From Clostridium sp. CAG:253 (GTDB lineage Bacteria; Bacillota; Clostridia; Lachnospirales; Lachnospiraceae), in contig FR887272.1 of the NCBI GenBank assembly GCA_000436755.1, positions 16,460 to 46,153 of the forward strand: DNA of 29,694 nt, in the 5' to 3' direction. The notes beneath the pieces are model-generated. The model was not told the origin of the DNA and made no database searches. It saw only the letters and a program-made list of their open reading frames with translations. The position numbers and the translations under genes were made by a program. Of the stretch, positions 8,212-16,120 are shown piece by piece. Within the stretch, counting starts at the first letter, position 1; each line of letters begins with the position of its first letter.

Positions 8212-8370
8212 TTGAGAATATGGTCGGGAAAAATATTTTCAAGGAAGAAAAAAAGGGTAGAAGAAAAAGGGTATGTTGTTTTATTCATTGTTGTAATGCC
8301 TCTCATACATATTTTGAATAAGACATCGAATAAATCAAAGTATAGTAGGAAAATGGAAAAAGGGAGTTAG
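8212..8370 (+). CDS. Small cationic membrane-active or signal peptide candidate, 52 residues
   Basis: I do not recognise this peptide. A TTG start stands 7 nt behind the strong site GGGAGGT at 8198-8204. A longer in-frame ATG start at 8191 has poor spacing. The product opens with MRIWSGKIFSRKKKRVEEK, continues with the hydrophobic stretch YVVLFIVVMPLIHIL and ends in a Lys/Ser-rich tail, with a clear excess of Lys and Arg. It contains no cysteine, so it is not a standard AgrD thiolactone precursor. It is read divergently from a LytTR two-component operon, behind direct repeats of LytTR type, and is closed by its own hairpin terminator. Its position suggests the signal sensed by the kinase or an effector switched on by the regulator. 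Both are inferences, and chance coding is not excluded. Confidence 0.5.
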   Translation: MRIWSGKIFSRKKKRVEEKGYVVLFIVVMPLIHILNKTSNKSKYSRKMEKGS

Positions 8371-8390
8371 GAATATAATTTTTGGGTTTG

Positions 8391-8438
8391 GAAATGGTAA
8401 AATTGTTATGAAAACAGCAGTTTTGCCATTTCTTTTTT
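8391..8438 (+). terminator. Terminator of the small peptide gene
   Basis: GAAATGGTAAAA (8391-8402) pairs with TTTTGCCATTTC (8421-8432) over 12 bp with one G-U pair, followed by TTTTTT. It separates the peptide gene from the peptidase gene. Confidence 0.75.
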
Positions 8439-8478
8439 GTATAAAAAAAGAAAACTATACGCTTTCATAAAAATTTGA

Positions 8479-8507
8479 TGGAAACTGAAAGCATTTTGCT
8501 TTATACT
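8479..8507 (+). promoter_or_regulatory. Promoter candidate of the C39-like peptidase gene
   Basis: TGGAAA at 8479-8484 and TATACT at 8502-8507 are separated by 17 bp. The -10 box is good and the -35 box moderate. Confidence 0.4.
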
Positions 8508-8569
8508 GTTACTTGTTAAAGTTGAGGATGATATTTAAAATATCAGGGTACAGGAAAAGGAAAGATTAC

Positions 8570-9553
8570 ATGACTTACAGAAGAAAGAAAAAGAAACCGT
8601 ATTTATACAGACTTATGCGAAAGATAAAGAGGACATTTAAAAGCTGGGCGAGAAGAAATCCGGCAAAAGCGAAAAAATTTTATGTTATTTTGTCGTTAGT
8701 GATTATTATTATTGTTGTGTGTGCCACATTATCAGTAATGGGAAAAATACACAAAACAGGAAGAAAAACTTCTGATATGAATGAAATAAAAGTTACGCAT
8801 AAGCCTGATGGTGAGAATAAAGTATCGTCAGGAGCTGCTATCAGACCGTCAGGAAAACCGGCAGCAACGGTAAAACCGGAAGTCAGAAAGAGAGTTGATA
8901 CAAGACAAATATATTCTTATTTGCAGGGACCGAGGTCGTGGAAAGAAAAAAGAGCTTGGTCCGGATATTGGGGAAACACGTATATGGATGGCGGAATGTT
9001 TGGTGCGTTTGGCTGCGGTTTGTGCTGTATGGCAAATGTTTATTCATCTGTGACACCTTCTTATTACAAGGCTTCACCGGTTGATATGTATAGATTTGCA
9101 AAGAAAAATACATGGTATTGGGGTGGAAGTGCGATAGACTGGCCATACATGGTCAAAGGAATGAGAAAAGCAGGAATACACTGCGGTGTAAAGAGAAAGC
9201 CTAAAAGATATTCTGCATTCAAAAGAGATATTGCGGCATCAAAATGTGCTATTGTGCTTATAAGCAGTTATGACTCAACGTGTTATTGGAAGCATACACC
9301 GGGGCATTATGTTACAATATTTGCATACAATAATGACAGAGTATTTCTTGCTGATTCGGGAGATCCTTCTCACAATCGCCACTGGGTAAGTTTAAAGAAG
9401 ATATATCGTTCATTAAAAAAAGCAAGCAGGTTTCAATATATTCGTGTGACAGGATATAACAGAAATCAGGATACATTCAGAAACAGAAGGGCACGCGGAA
9501 GATGGATAAGACCTGCCTATATGAAAAGTGAACAAAACACAAGAAAAAACTGA
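8570..9553 (+). CDS. Membrane-anchored C39-like cysteine peptidase
   Basis: The protein resembles the papain-like C39_2 family. The start at 8570 (after AAGGAAAG) gives 327 residues; an earlier in-frame start at 8513 lacks a convincing binding site. Residues 1-37 are extremely basic and cytoplasmic, followed by one membrane helix at about 38-57 (VILSLVIIIIVVCATL) and a Ser/Lys/Pro linker to about 105. The enzyme domain then lies outside the cell. The likely catalytic Cys149 is in GAFGCGLCCMANVYSS and the His246 in PGHYVTIFAY, with Asp262 in FLADSGDP as the possible third residue. Other C39_2 proteins have unclear substrates. It follows the peptide gene and its terminator, so a role in processing that peptide is possible but unproven. 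It lacks the ABC transporter fused to classical C39 bacteriocin peptidases. Confidence 0.8.
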   Translation: MTYRRKKKKPYLYRLMRKIKRTFKSWARRNPAKAKKFYVILSLVIIIIVVCATLSVMGKIHKTGRKTSDMNEIKVTHKPDGENKVSSGAAIRPSGKPAATVKPEVRKRVDTRQIYSYLQGPRSWKEKRAWSGYWGNTYMDGGMFGAFGCGLCCMANVYSSVTPSYYKASPVDMYRFAKKNTWYWGGSAIDWPYMVKGMRKAGIHCGVKRKPKRYSAFKRDIAASKCAIVLISSYDSTCYWKHTPGHYVTIFAYNNDRVFLADSGDPSHNRHWVSLKKIYRSLKKASRFQYIRVTGYNRNQDTFRNRRARGRWIRPAYMKSEQNTRKN

Positions 9554-9607
9554 TTGTTTTGATTTAAGTTAAACGGCAACAGAAAATAATCTCAAGAGGA
9601 TTTTAAA

Positions 9608-10501
9608 ATGAGCAGAAAAAAAGAATATGAAGAAAAGGAAAAACACGGTACTGCACAGTTTCCGGTAGGACTCCATAAGTTGACGTATCCGGCAGGAACT
9701 GATGTGATTTTTTATATTCATTGGCATCAGGAATTTGAATTTTTGGTGCTTACAGAGGGAAAAGTTTTATTTACCATAGAGAACAGAGAGTATATTATGA
9801 CTCCGGGAGACATCGTATTTATAAACTCAAATTATCTTCACACGGCAAAAAGTGTGTGCGACGGTGTGTGTTCTTTTTATGCGGTTGATTTTTCTTATCA
9901 GGTTTTAAATGAGGATATACACAGTATTTTTTCAAAGAAATATATAAGACCTGTATTAAATGACAAGTTTATATTTCCTGAGTTTATGCCATTATGTGAT
10001 GATGATGCTAAAGAGTGGCAGAAAGACATAAGAAGGTATCTGCATGAGATAGATGAGTGTCCGGAGCATGAGCTTGAGCCTTTTGAACTTATGATAAGAA
10101 GCAGGATATATGCAATATGGGACATTATGACAAAAAACGGTATGCGTGCCCATAAAGATGATGATATTGAAAGCAGATATTCGGAAAGACTTGAACCTGT
10201 TATAAAATACATAAAAGAAAATTATGCATATGAAATTACTCTTGCTGAATTAGCTGAAATTCTTCCGATGAGCGAGGGACAGTTCAGCCGTGTGTTCAAG
10301 CAGACAATGAAAATGTCACCAATACAATATCTTATGAGATACAGGATTTTGCAAAGCTGTAAATTGTTACAGGATACGGACAAGAAAATCGGAGAAATTG
10401 CAAATCTGTCGGGATTTAACAATATAAGCTATTTTAACAGGGTATTTTTAAATACAATAGGATGTACTCCGAAAGAATACAGGGAAAATAGCGGTTATTG
10501 A
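9608..10501 (+). CDS. AraC-family transcriptional regulator with cupin sensor domain
   Basis: This 297-residue regulator starts behind AGAGGATTTTAAA. Residues about 20-100 form a cupin-like ligand domain (HWHQEFEFLVLTEGKV, then MTPGDIVFINSNYLHTA). Residues about 195-295 form the two helix-turn-helix motifs of the AraC type, with LAELAEILPMSEGQFSRVFK and the signature IGEIANLSGFNNISYFNRVF followed by GCTPKEYR. Such proteins usually sense sugars or sugar-related small molecules and control nearby carbohydrate genes. The HAD gene 56 bp downstream may be co-transcribed. The effector is unknown. Confidence 0.92.
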   Translation: MSRKKEYEEKEKHGTAQFPVGLHKLTYPAGTDVIFYIHWHQEFEFLVLTEGKVLFTIENREYIMTPGDIVFINSNYLHTAKSVCDGVCSFYAVDFSYQVLNEDIHSIFSKKYIRPVLNDKFIFPEFMPLCDDDAKEWQKDIRRYLHEIDECPEHELEPFELMIRSRIYAIWDIMTKNGMRAHKDDDIESRYSERLEPVIKYIKENYAYEITLAELAEILPMSEGQFSRVFKQTMKMSPIQYLMRYRILQSCKLLQDTDKKIGEIANLSGFNNISYFNRVFLNTIGCTPKEYRENSGY

Positions 10502-10557
10502 TAGAGATTATCAATATGTGTCTGCGGGATAAATTATGGAAAGTGAGGGGAGATTTT

Positions 10558-11223
10558 ATGGTTAAGGAATATAATGATTTGATTGAAGCCGTTGACAGTG
10601 TAAAGTCAAAAAAGGCTGTTATTTTTGATATGGACGGTCTTATTTTTGATACTGAGAGGGTTTTCATGGAGCAGCTTGCAGTTGCGATGAAAGAACACGG
10701 TTATACTCTTACAAGAGACATCTATACAAATACGCTTGGACTTGGAGGAAAGCAGCTTGTAAACTTTATGTACTCGGAGTTTGGAAGTGACTATCCGTTT
10801 GAAGAGTGCGGCAGTAAGGCACAGGAGAGGATGGCTATAATATCAGATACGATAGGATTGTCTGTTAAGCCACAGATAAGGGAACTTTTGGAAAAACTGA
10901 AAGCTGATAAGATTAAGTGCGGTGTCGCTTCGTCTACAAAGACTGAGCTTGTTAACAGATATCTTGGAAAAGCGGGGCTTGACGAATATTTTGACGTTAT
11001 TATCGGGGGAGAACAGGTTATGGTTTCAAAACCTGAGCCTGATATATTTATCTGTGCGTGTGAAAGACTTAATGTATCACCGGGAAAGGCGTTAGTTCTG
11101 GAGGACAGTGAAAACGGAATCAGGGCAGCAAAGGCGGCAGGAATACCGGTTATCTGCGTTCCTGACCTTAAAGAACCTTCAAAAGAATGTCGGAGAATGG
11201 TTACTGCCATTGTAAGGAGATAA
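10558..11223 (+). CDS. HAD-superfamily hydrolase, beta-phosphoglucomutase/phosphatase-like
   Basis: This is a cytoplasmic HAD enzyme of subfamily IA. The start at 10558 follows GAGGGGAGATTTT; the longer frame from a TTG at 10498 would overlap the AraC gene and is less likely. The product has 221 residues. Motif I is VIFDMDGLIFDTE with Asp24 and Asp26. A helical cap follows, then motif II in GVASSTKTE, the Lys of motif III in SKPEPDIF and motif IV in VLEDSENGIRAAKAAG. The cap form resembles beta-phosphoglucomutase and sugar-phosphate phosphatases; the substrate cannot be told. An N-terminal extension of about 17 residues precedes motif I, and the C-terminus (TAIVRR) is slightly short for the family. 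The stop codon overlaps the ATG of a 35-codon ORF. Confidence 0.88.
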   Translation: MVKEYNDLIEAVDSVKSKKAVIFDMDGLIFDTERVFMEQLAVAMKEHGYTLTRDIYTNTLGLGGKQLVNFMYSEFGSDYPFEECGSKAQERMAIISDTIGLSVKPQIRELLEKLKADKIKCGVASSTKTELVNRYLGKAGLDEYFDVIIGGEQVMVSKPEPDIFICACERLNVSPGKALVLEDSENGIRAAKAAGIPVICVPDLKEPSKECRRMVTAIVRR

Positions 11224-11330
11224 TGCAGGCACAGCCTTTAGAAGCGGCGAAAACGGCTGCAAAAGGTTATGCCCGCGCTGTAAAAGAATTGAGTTTTAAG
11301 GAGTACAGTGAAATGTTTATGGCTGTATGA
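11223..11330 (+). CDS. Short ORF of 35 codons overlapping the HAD stop codon
   Basis: I do not recognise this ORF. Its ATG shares a base with the stop of the HAD gene (TAATG), and AAGGAG lies at 11214-11219, 3 nt before the ATG. The product begins MQAQPLEAAKTAAKGYARAV and ends in SEMFMAV, predicted as a helix rich in Ala, Lys and Glu. It may be a translationally coupled small protein or a remnant of a once longer gene. The evidence is limited to start geometry. Confidence 0.3.
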   Translation: MQAQPLEAAKTAAKGYARAVKELSFKEYSEMFMAV

Positions 11331-11382
11331 TTTAATGCAAGGGTCAGAATACCTTTTGAACCCAACATTATAATTTGTATTA

Positions 11383-11640
11383 TTAGAGAAATGGGCGCAA
11401 AAATTCGTACTGGCTTTTTTGCTTTGGAGGCAGCATTTCTATAAAAATATCAGTGAGAAGTTTATCCTCACTTGCCGTAAAAGTTATGTTTTCACTTCTG
11501 AGTTTATCCTTCCAGTTTGACAATATCGGAAGAGCTTCACTGAGATTTTTTCCGTGAAGGGAATTGACGAGGAGCTCTACCATATGTTGTTTATCCGGTT
11601 CCATCTGCATGAATGATTCGTTGTTTTTCCAGTTATTCAT
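11383..11640 (-). CDS. Conserved-looking small protein of unknown function, 85 residues
   Basis: I do not recognise a named family. The ATG is preceded on the minus strand by AAAGGAGAAG and overlaps the end of the upstream 166-residue gene by 8 bp, so the two are surely translated from one message. It begins MNNWKNNESFMQMEPDKQ and is mostly helical and soluble, with no membrane segment. Its last 25 residues carry PPKQKSQYEFL, which matches a SPKQRTTFEQV segment near the end of the upstream protein, including the hydrophobic pattern before it. The two may be related parts of one complex. Confidence 0.75.
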   Translation of the reverse strand: MNNWKNNESFMQMEPDKQHMVELLVNSLHGKNLSEALPILSNWKDKLRSENITFTASEDKLLTDIFIEMLPPKQKSQYEFLRPFL

Positions 11641-12133
11641 ATACTTGTTCTTCTCCTTTATTATTAGTTTTGTTATTCATTATATTGGTTACCTGCTCAA
11701 AGGTTGTGCGCTGCTTTGGAGAAAGCTGTGACATGAGAAATTCCATCATAAAATTCTGGTTATCATTTTCGCTGTATTCCTCCGTCTGCATGGCATAGTG
11801 ATTTTTTGTGAAATCCCTGTAATTTTTGAAAAGCTCGTCAGCATGCAGGAAATTTAAAAGCATGCGTACAATCTCAGACTCGGCGGGTGTGCAGTAGTCT
11901 TTTATGTTGAGAAGCAGTTTTTCATAAACTGCGGGAGTGGCAGATGTGTCAGCTTGTGCGGCACGAAGCGTCATGTCATCGTCATTGTCATTTGATGCGA
12001 CTTCAGATGCAAGACATAGAAGATTGTCGGCCTGCAGAATTATTTCCATAGCCTTCTTGTTTTGAGGAGGAACATATGGAAGGGCGGCTTTAAGCATAGC
12101 CAGACGTCGTTGATGTTCATTTGAAAATTCCAA
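11633..12133 (-). CDS. Protein of unknown function, 166 residues, first gene of a two-gene operon
   Basis: I do not recognise a named family. The start is a TTG at 12133 preceded on the minus strand by AAAGGAG with 7-nt spacing. No better ATG lies nearby. The N-terminal half has LAMLKAALPYVPPQNKKAM followed by a helical segment, then an acidic low-complexity part (SNDNDDDMT), a middle helical region and the C-terminal LSPKQRTTFEQV motif shared with the next gene. It has no signal peptide or membrane helix. The pair lies between a HAD gene and the polyamine importer, reads opposite to both, and its role is unknown. Confidence 0.75.
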   Translation of the reverse strand: MEFSNEHQRRLAMLKAALPYVPPQNKKAMEIILQADNLLCLASEVASNDNDDDMTLRAAQADTSATPAVYEKLLLNIKDYCTPAESEIVRMLLNFLHADELFKNYRDFTKNHYAMQTEEYSENDNQNFMMEFLMSQLSPKQRTTFEQVTNIMNNKTNNKGEEQVYE

Positions 12134-12200
12134 AATAAATCTCCTTTAAAGTGTTTTCTAAATTGATTTTATGAGATATAATTTTTTTTATGCAGATATG

Positions 12201-12230
12201 TTGACAACAATATAAATATTTATGTATATT
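12201..12230 (+). promoter_or_regulatory. Promoter of the potABCD operon
   Basis: A perfect TTGACA at 12201-12206 and TATATT at 12225-12230 are separated by 18 bp. Transcription should start near 12237, at the first arm of the dyad at 12237-12266. Confidence 0.6.
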
Positions 12231-12236
12231 TTTTGT

Positions 12237-12266
12237 GGAACAGATTTTTGGGTGTATATTTGTTCC
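12237..12266 (+). promoter_or_regulatory. Dyad in the potABCD leader
   Basis: GGAACAGAT (12237-12245) and ATTTGTTCC (12258-12266) form a 9-bp inverted repeat with one mismatch around 12 bp. It begins at the expected transcription start, so it could be an operator or an RNA hairpin. Confidence 0.45.
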
Positions 12267-12308
12267 TAAATGAAAAAGACATTGTAGATTAAGACTGGAG
12301 AAAAATAA

Positions 12309-13379
12309 ATGGCAAAAAAATTGATTGATTTGGTGGGAATAACAAAATCATATGGTGACAAGGTTATACTTGACGATATGAATTTATTCATGAATGAGAA
12401 CAGGTTTCTCACGCTTCTTGGACCGAGTGGCTGCGGGAAAACTACTACACTTAGGATAATAGGTGGATTTGAGACACCAGATAAGGGCAAGGTTATCTTT
12501 GACGGAAAAGACATCACATCCATGCCTCCGAATGAGAGAAATCTAAATACGGTATTTCAGAAGTATGCGTTATTTACCCATATGAATATAGAGGAAAATA
12601 TAGCATTTGGTCTTAAAATAAAAAATAAATCAAAATCATATATAAAAGATAAGATAAAATACGCATTGAAACTTGTAAATCTTGACGGTTTTGAAAAGCG
12701 TATGCCCGATTCGCTTTCAGGCGGACAGCAGCAGAGAATAGCTATAGCGAGAGCCATAGTAAATGAACCGAAAGTGCTGCTTTTAGATGAGCCGCTTGGT
12801 GCGCTTGATTTAAAGATGCGTCAGGATATGCAGTATGAGCTTATAAGACTGAAAAATGAACTTGGAATTACATTTATCTATGTTACACATGACCAGGAAG
12901 AAGCTCTTACAATGTCAGATACGATTGTGGTTATGAATCAGGGATATATACAGCAGATTGGAACTCCGGAAGATATATACAATGAGCCGCAGAATGCATT
13001 TGTAGCGGACTTTATAGGCGAGAGCAATATTATAGCTGCAACAATGGTGAAAGATAAGGTTGTAGATATATTAGGAACAAAATTTGCCTGTGTTGATGAG
13101 GGATTTGGAACAAATAAACCTGTTGATGTTGTTATCAGGCCTGAGGATTTAGTTATAACCGAAAAGGATAAAGGGATTATAAACGGCAGAGTTATATCAG
13201 CGATTTTTAAGGGTGTACATTATGAGATGGAGATTGAAGCATGCGGTTTTGAATGGCTGGTTCACAGTACGGTTATGGCAGAACCTGGAAAAAAAGTCGG
13301 ATTGTGGGTTGACCCATTCAATATACAGATAATGAATAAACCGGAATCCGAGGATGAAAAGGTACTTGTTGAAGAATAG
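12309..13379 (+). CDS. potA: Spermidine/putrescine ABC transporter ATP-binding protein
   Basis: This is the ATPase that drives polyamine import at the inner face of the membrane. The 356-residue product starts behind TGGAG. It shows Walker [11 protein letters not shown] at residues 38-47, the Q-loop in [11 protein letters not shown], the signature [14 protein letters not shown], Walker [13 protein letters not shown] and the switch His in YVTHDQEEA. The C-terminal part (about 240-350) is the TOBE regulatory domain with [10 protein letters not shown]. The order potA-potB-potC-potD with tight spacing fixes the assignment over other MalK-like ATPases. Confidence 0.95.
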   Translation: MAKKLIDLVGITKSYGDKVILDDMNLFMNENRFLTLLGPSGCGKTTTLRIIGGFETPDKGKVIFDGKDITSMPPNERNLNTVFQKYALFTHMNIEENIAFGLKIKNKSKSYIKDKIKYALKLVNLDGFEKRMPDSLSGGQQQRIAIARAIVNEPKVLLLDEPLGALDLKMRQDMQYELIRLKNELGITFIYVTHDQEEALTMSDTIVVMNQGYIQQIGTPEDIYNEPQNAFVADFIGESNIIAATMVKDKVVDILGTKFACVDEGFGTNKPVDVVIRPEDLVITEKDKGIINGRVISAIFKGVHYEMEIEACGFEWLVHSTVMAEPGKKVGLWVDPFNIQIMNKPESEDEKVLVEE

Positions 13380-13395
13380 AAAGGGGGAGACTTGC

Positions 13396-14232
13396 ATGGG
13401 AAAATTAAAAAGTCTTGGCTCAAAACTTCTGGCAGGACCTTATTTGATATGGATGCTTTTATTTACCGTTGTTCCGCTTTGTCTTATTATATACAATGCG
13501 TTTACAAATTCTGATGGAAAATTTACTTTTAAGTATGTATCGGCTATTGCGGCTCCGGTGAATTTTAAACCGCTTTTACTTAGTTTTCAGATGTCACTTA
13601 TAGTTACGATTGTCTGCCTCTTACTGGCATTTCCGCTGGCGGTTATTCTAAGTAAATATTCAACAGACAAAAACAGTTTTATCGTAATGATATTTATTCT
13701 GCCGATGTGGATGAACTTTATGCTTAGGACGCTTGCGTGGAGGCTTATATTGCTCAACAATGGATTTTTAAATCAGTTTCTTACAATGCTCGGACTTTCA
13801 AAAGTTTATCTTATGAATACAAAAGCGGCTATTATTTTTGGAACGGCATATGATTATTTTCCTTTTATGGTGCTTCCGATATACAACGCTGTCGTAAAGA
13901 TAGACAAGGACGTTATAAATGCGGCAAAAGACCTTGGTGCAACAAATATGCTTGTACTTAGAAAAATAATACTTCCGCTTAGTGTGCCGGGAATTGTCAG
14001 CGGAATAACAATGGTTTTAGTTCCTTCAATGAGTGAATTTGTAATAGCGGATATGCTCGGAGGAGGAAAGATATATCTGATTGGCAATGCAATAGAACAG
14101 GCATTTAACTCCGGTTATGCCGATGTACATGCCGGTTCGGGACTGTCTATGTCGCTTATGGTACTCATTCTTATAAGTATTGTTATTTACAGGGTATTTG
14201 ATAAGGGAAAGGAGTCGGAGAGCATATGGTAA
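13396..14232 (+). CDS. potB: Spermidine/putrescine ABC transporter permease PotB
   Basis: This is one of two membrane channel subunits of the polyamine importer. The start at 13396 is 16 bp after potA and follows AAGGGGGAGA; a longer frame would overlap potA. The 278-residue product has about six hydrophobic helices. The ATPase-contact EAA-type loop is visible as NAAKDLGATNMLVLRKIILP followed by the PGIVSG turn. The gene overlaps potC by 7 bp. Confidence 0.94.
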   Translation: MGKLKSLGSKLLAGPYLIWMLLFTVVPLCLIIYNAFTNSDGKFTFKYVSAIAAPVNFKPLLLSFQMSLIVTIVCLLLAFPLAVILSKYSTDKNSFIVMIFILPMWMNFMLRTLAWRLILLNNGFLNQFLTMLGLSKVYLMNTKAAIIFGTAYDYFPFMVLPIYNAVVKIDKDVINAAKDLGATNMLVLRKIILPLSVPGIVSGITMVLVPSMSEFVIADMLGGGKIYLIGNAIEQAFNSGYADVHAGSGLSMSLMVLILISIVIYRVFDKGKESESIW

Positions 14233-15023
14233 AGGGAAAGAAAGTATTACAAAAGATTTATCTTGCCGTCATACTCATAATGCTTTATCTTCCGATAGGA
14301 GTTTTGATTGTATCTTCTGTTAATGCGTCAGAAAAAAATAAGGCAATATGGGGAGGCTTTTCATTTGCGGCATATATTGAGCTTTTTCATGATGAAACAA
14401 TAATGAGTGCGCTTTATACTACAGTAGTGCTTGCGGCAGGAGCGGGATTTATAGCTACGATACTTGGAACGCTTGTGTGCATAGGCATGATAGGGATGAG
14501 CAAGAAAATGCGTTCAGCGGTTATGGGAATTACAAATATTCCTATGTTAAATGCTGACGTAGTTACGGGTATAGCACTTATGCTGTTATTTACAAGATTT
14601 ACGGAACTGAATTTTTCAACTATGATGATAGCACATATCACATTGATAATACCGTATGTTGTCCTGTCGGTCTGGCCTAAAGTAATGCAGCTTAACATAA
14701 GCACATATGAGGCAGCACTTGACCTTGGTGCATCAAGGCTTTATGCTATGTGGAAAGTAGTCATACCTGACATTATGCCCGGTATATTGTCAGGATTTCT
14801 TTTGGCTTTCACGATGTCGCTTGATGATTTCTCAGTGACATATTTTACAAAAGCACCGGGAATCCACACTATGTCTACAATGATAAATGCCGAGTACAGA
14901 AAAGGTATTCAGACAGAGATATATGCGCTTTCAACGATTATTTTTATAATAGTTCTGCTGGTACTTTTTGTGATAAACAGAAAAAGTGCGATGTCTTTGA
15001 AAAAGAAGGAGGCAGCAGCATGA
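14226..15023 (+). CDS. potC: Spermidine/putrescine ABC transporter permease PotC
   Basis: This is the second permease subunit, 265 residues. The ATG lies inside the end of potB, with AAAGGAG upstream. About six membrane helices are visible, and the EAA-type loop reads EAALDLGASRLYAMWKVVIP followed by DIMPGILSGFLLAFTMSLDDF, the latter a PotC hallmark. Its stop overlaps the potD start in an ATGA arrangement, so translation is coupled. Confidence 0.94.
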   Translation: MVKGKKVLQKIYLAVILIMLYLPIGVLIVSSVNASEKNKAIWGGFSFAAYIELFHDETIMSALYTTVVLAAGAGFIATILGTLVCIGMIGMSKKMRSAVMGITNIPMLNADVVTGIALMLLFTRFTELNFSTMMIAHITLIIPYVVLSVWPKVMQLNISTYEAALDLGASRLYAMWKVVIPDIMPGILSGFLLAFTMSLDDFSVTYFTKAPGIHTMSTMINAEYRKGIQTEIYALSTIIFIIVLLVLFVINRKSAMSLKKKEAAA

Positions 15024-16099
15024 TAAAAAGTATAAAGAGAATAACGGCAGCAGTATTGTTTGTAAGCATAACGGTATCATCTATGTTTTTTATGACATCC
15101 TGCAAGAAGAAAGGCACTTCATCAAAAAACAGGATAGTGGTTTTTAATTACGGTGATTACATCGACCAGACATTGCTTGACAAGTTTGAGAAAGAGACCA
15201 GTATAAAGGTTGTATATGAAGAATTTCTGACGCCTGAGGCAATGTATACTAAGTATAAAAACGGTGCGGTGGATTATGACCTTATCTGTTGTTCTGATTA
15301 TATGATTGACAAGATGATAAAGGAAAAAGAAGTAAAAAAGATTGACTATGACAGAATGAAATACATTAAAAATATCGGAAAAAAATATTGGAATCTGTCA
15401 AAAAGTTTTGATAGGACGCAGGAGTATACAGTGCCTTATTACTGGGGAACTGTTGGAATATTGTATAATACAAAGATGATGGACTATGTCCCTGACAGCT
15501 GGGATGCTCTGTTTGACAAAAAATATAAGAACAATATTATTATGCAGAACAGTGTAAGAGACAGTTTTATTCCGGCACTTGTAAGACATGGATATTCAAT
15601 AAATACAACAGACAAAAATGAGCTGAAAACAGCACTTGATGACCTTAAAATGCAGAAAAGCATAGTGCAGTCATATCTTGTTGATGAGATAAGAGACGAT
15701 ATGGCAAATAATCAGGCTGCCATGGGACTTATTTATTCGGGAGAGGCGAGTATTGCACAGGATTATAATGAAAATCTTGAGTACGTCGTTCCGAAAGAGG
15801 GCTCAAATATATGGATGGACAGCTGGGTAATGCCAAAAAGCGGTAAAAATTATGACGGTGCCATAAAGTTCCTTGACTTTTTGTGCAGGGAAGATGTGGC
15901 AATGACAAATTTTGAATACATTTATTATTCAACGCCAAATGAAGCGGTGTTAAATCAGATTGATGATGAGGAAAAAGCAGAAAGAAATGCGATATTCCCA
16001 TCTGATGATGTTATAAAAAGATGTAAGATATTTTCATATCTTGGGAAAGATGCCGAAGAGTATTACAACAATCTTTGGAAAGAACTAAAGGTTTATTGA
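15020..16099 (+). CDS. potD: Spermidine/putrescine-binding lipoprotein
   Basis: This is the extracellular polyamine-binding component, 359 residues. GGAGG inside the end of potC precedes the start. The signal peptide ends in the lipobox MTSC followed by lysines, so the protein is lipid-anchored. The mature part has VVFNYGDYIDQTLLDKFEKET, YDLICCSDYMIDKMIKE, PYYWGTVGILYNTK and WMDSWVMPKSGKN, all typical of PotD/PotF. The choice between spermidine and putrescine cannot be made by eye. Confidence 0.94.
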   Translation: MIKSIKRITAAVLFVSITVSSMFFMTSCKKKGTSSKNRIVVFNYGDYIDQTLLDKFEKETSIKVVYEEFLTPEAMYTKYKNGAVDYDLICCSDYMIDKMIKEKEVKKIDYDRMKYIKNIGKKYWNLSKSFDRTQEYTVPYYWGTVGILYNTKMMDYVPDSWDALFDKKYKNNIIMQNSVRDSFIPALVRHGYSINTTDKNELKTALDDLKMQKSIVQSYLVDEIRDDMANNQAAMGLIYSGEASIAQDYNENLEYVVPKEGSNIWMDSWVMPKSGKNYDGAIKFLDFLCREDVAMTNFEYIYYSTPNEAVLNQIDDEEKAERNAIFPSDDVIKRCKIFSYLGKDAEEYYNNLWKELKVY

Positions 16100-16120
16100 T
16101 TTCAGGAAGGGGAAATAAGA

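Noticed and set aside
8212..8370. Small peptide as a standard AgrD thiolactone autoinducer
   Set aside because: It has no cysteine and no acidic C-terminal tail, and there is no AgrB gene.
11341..11363. Hairpin GGGTCA / TGAACCC between the convergent genes as a terminator
   Set aside because: The stem is short with a bulge and there is no T run on either strand; it is too weak to list as a feature.
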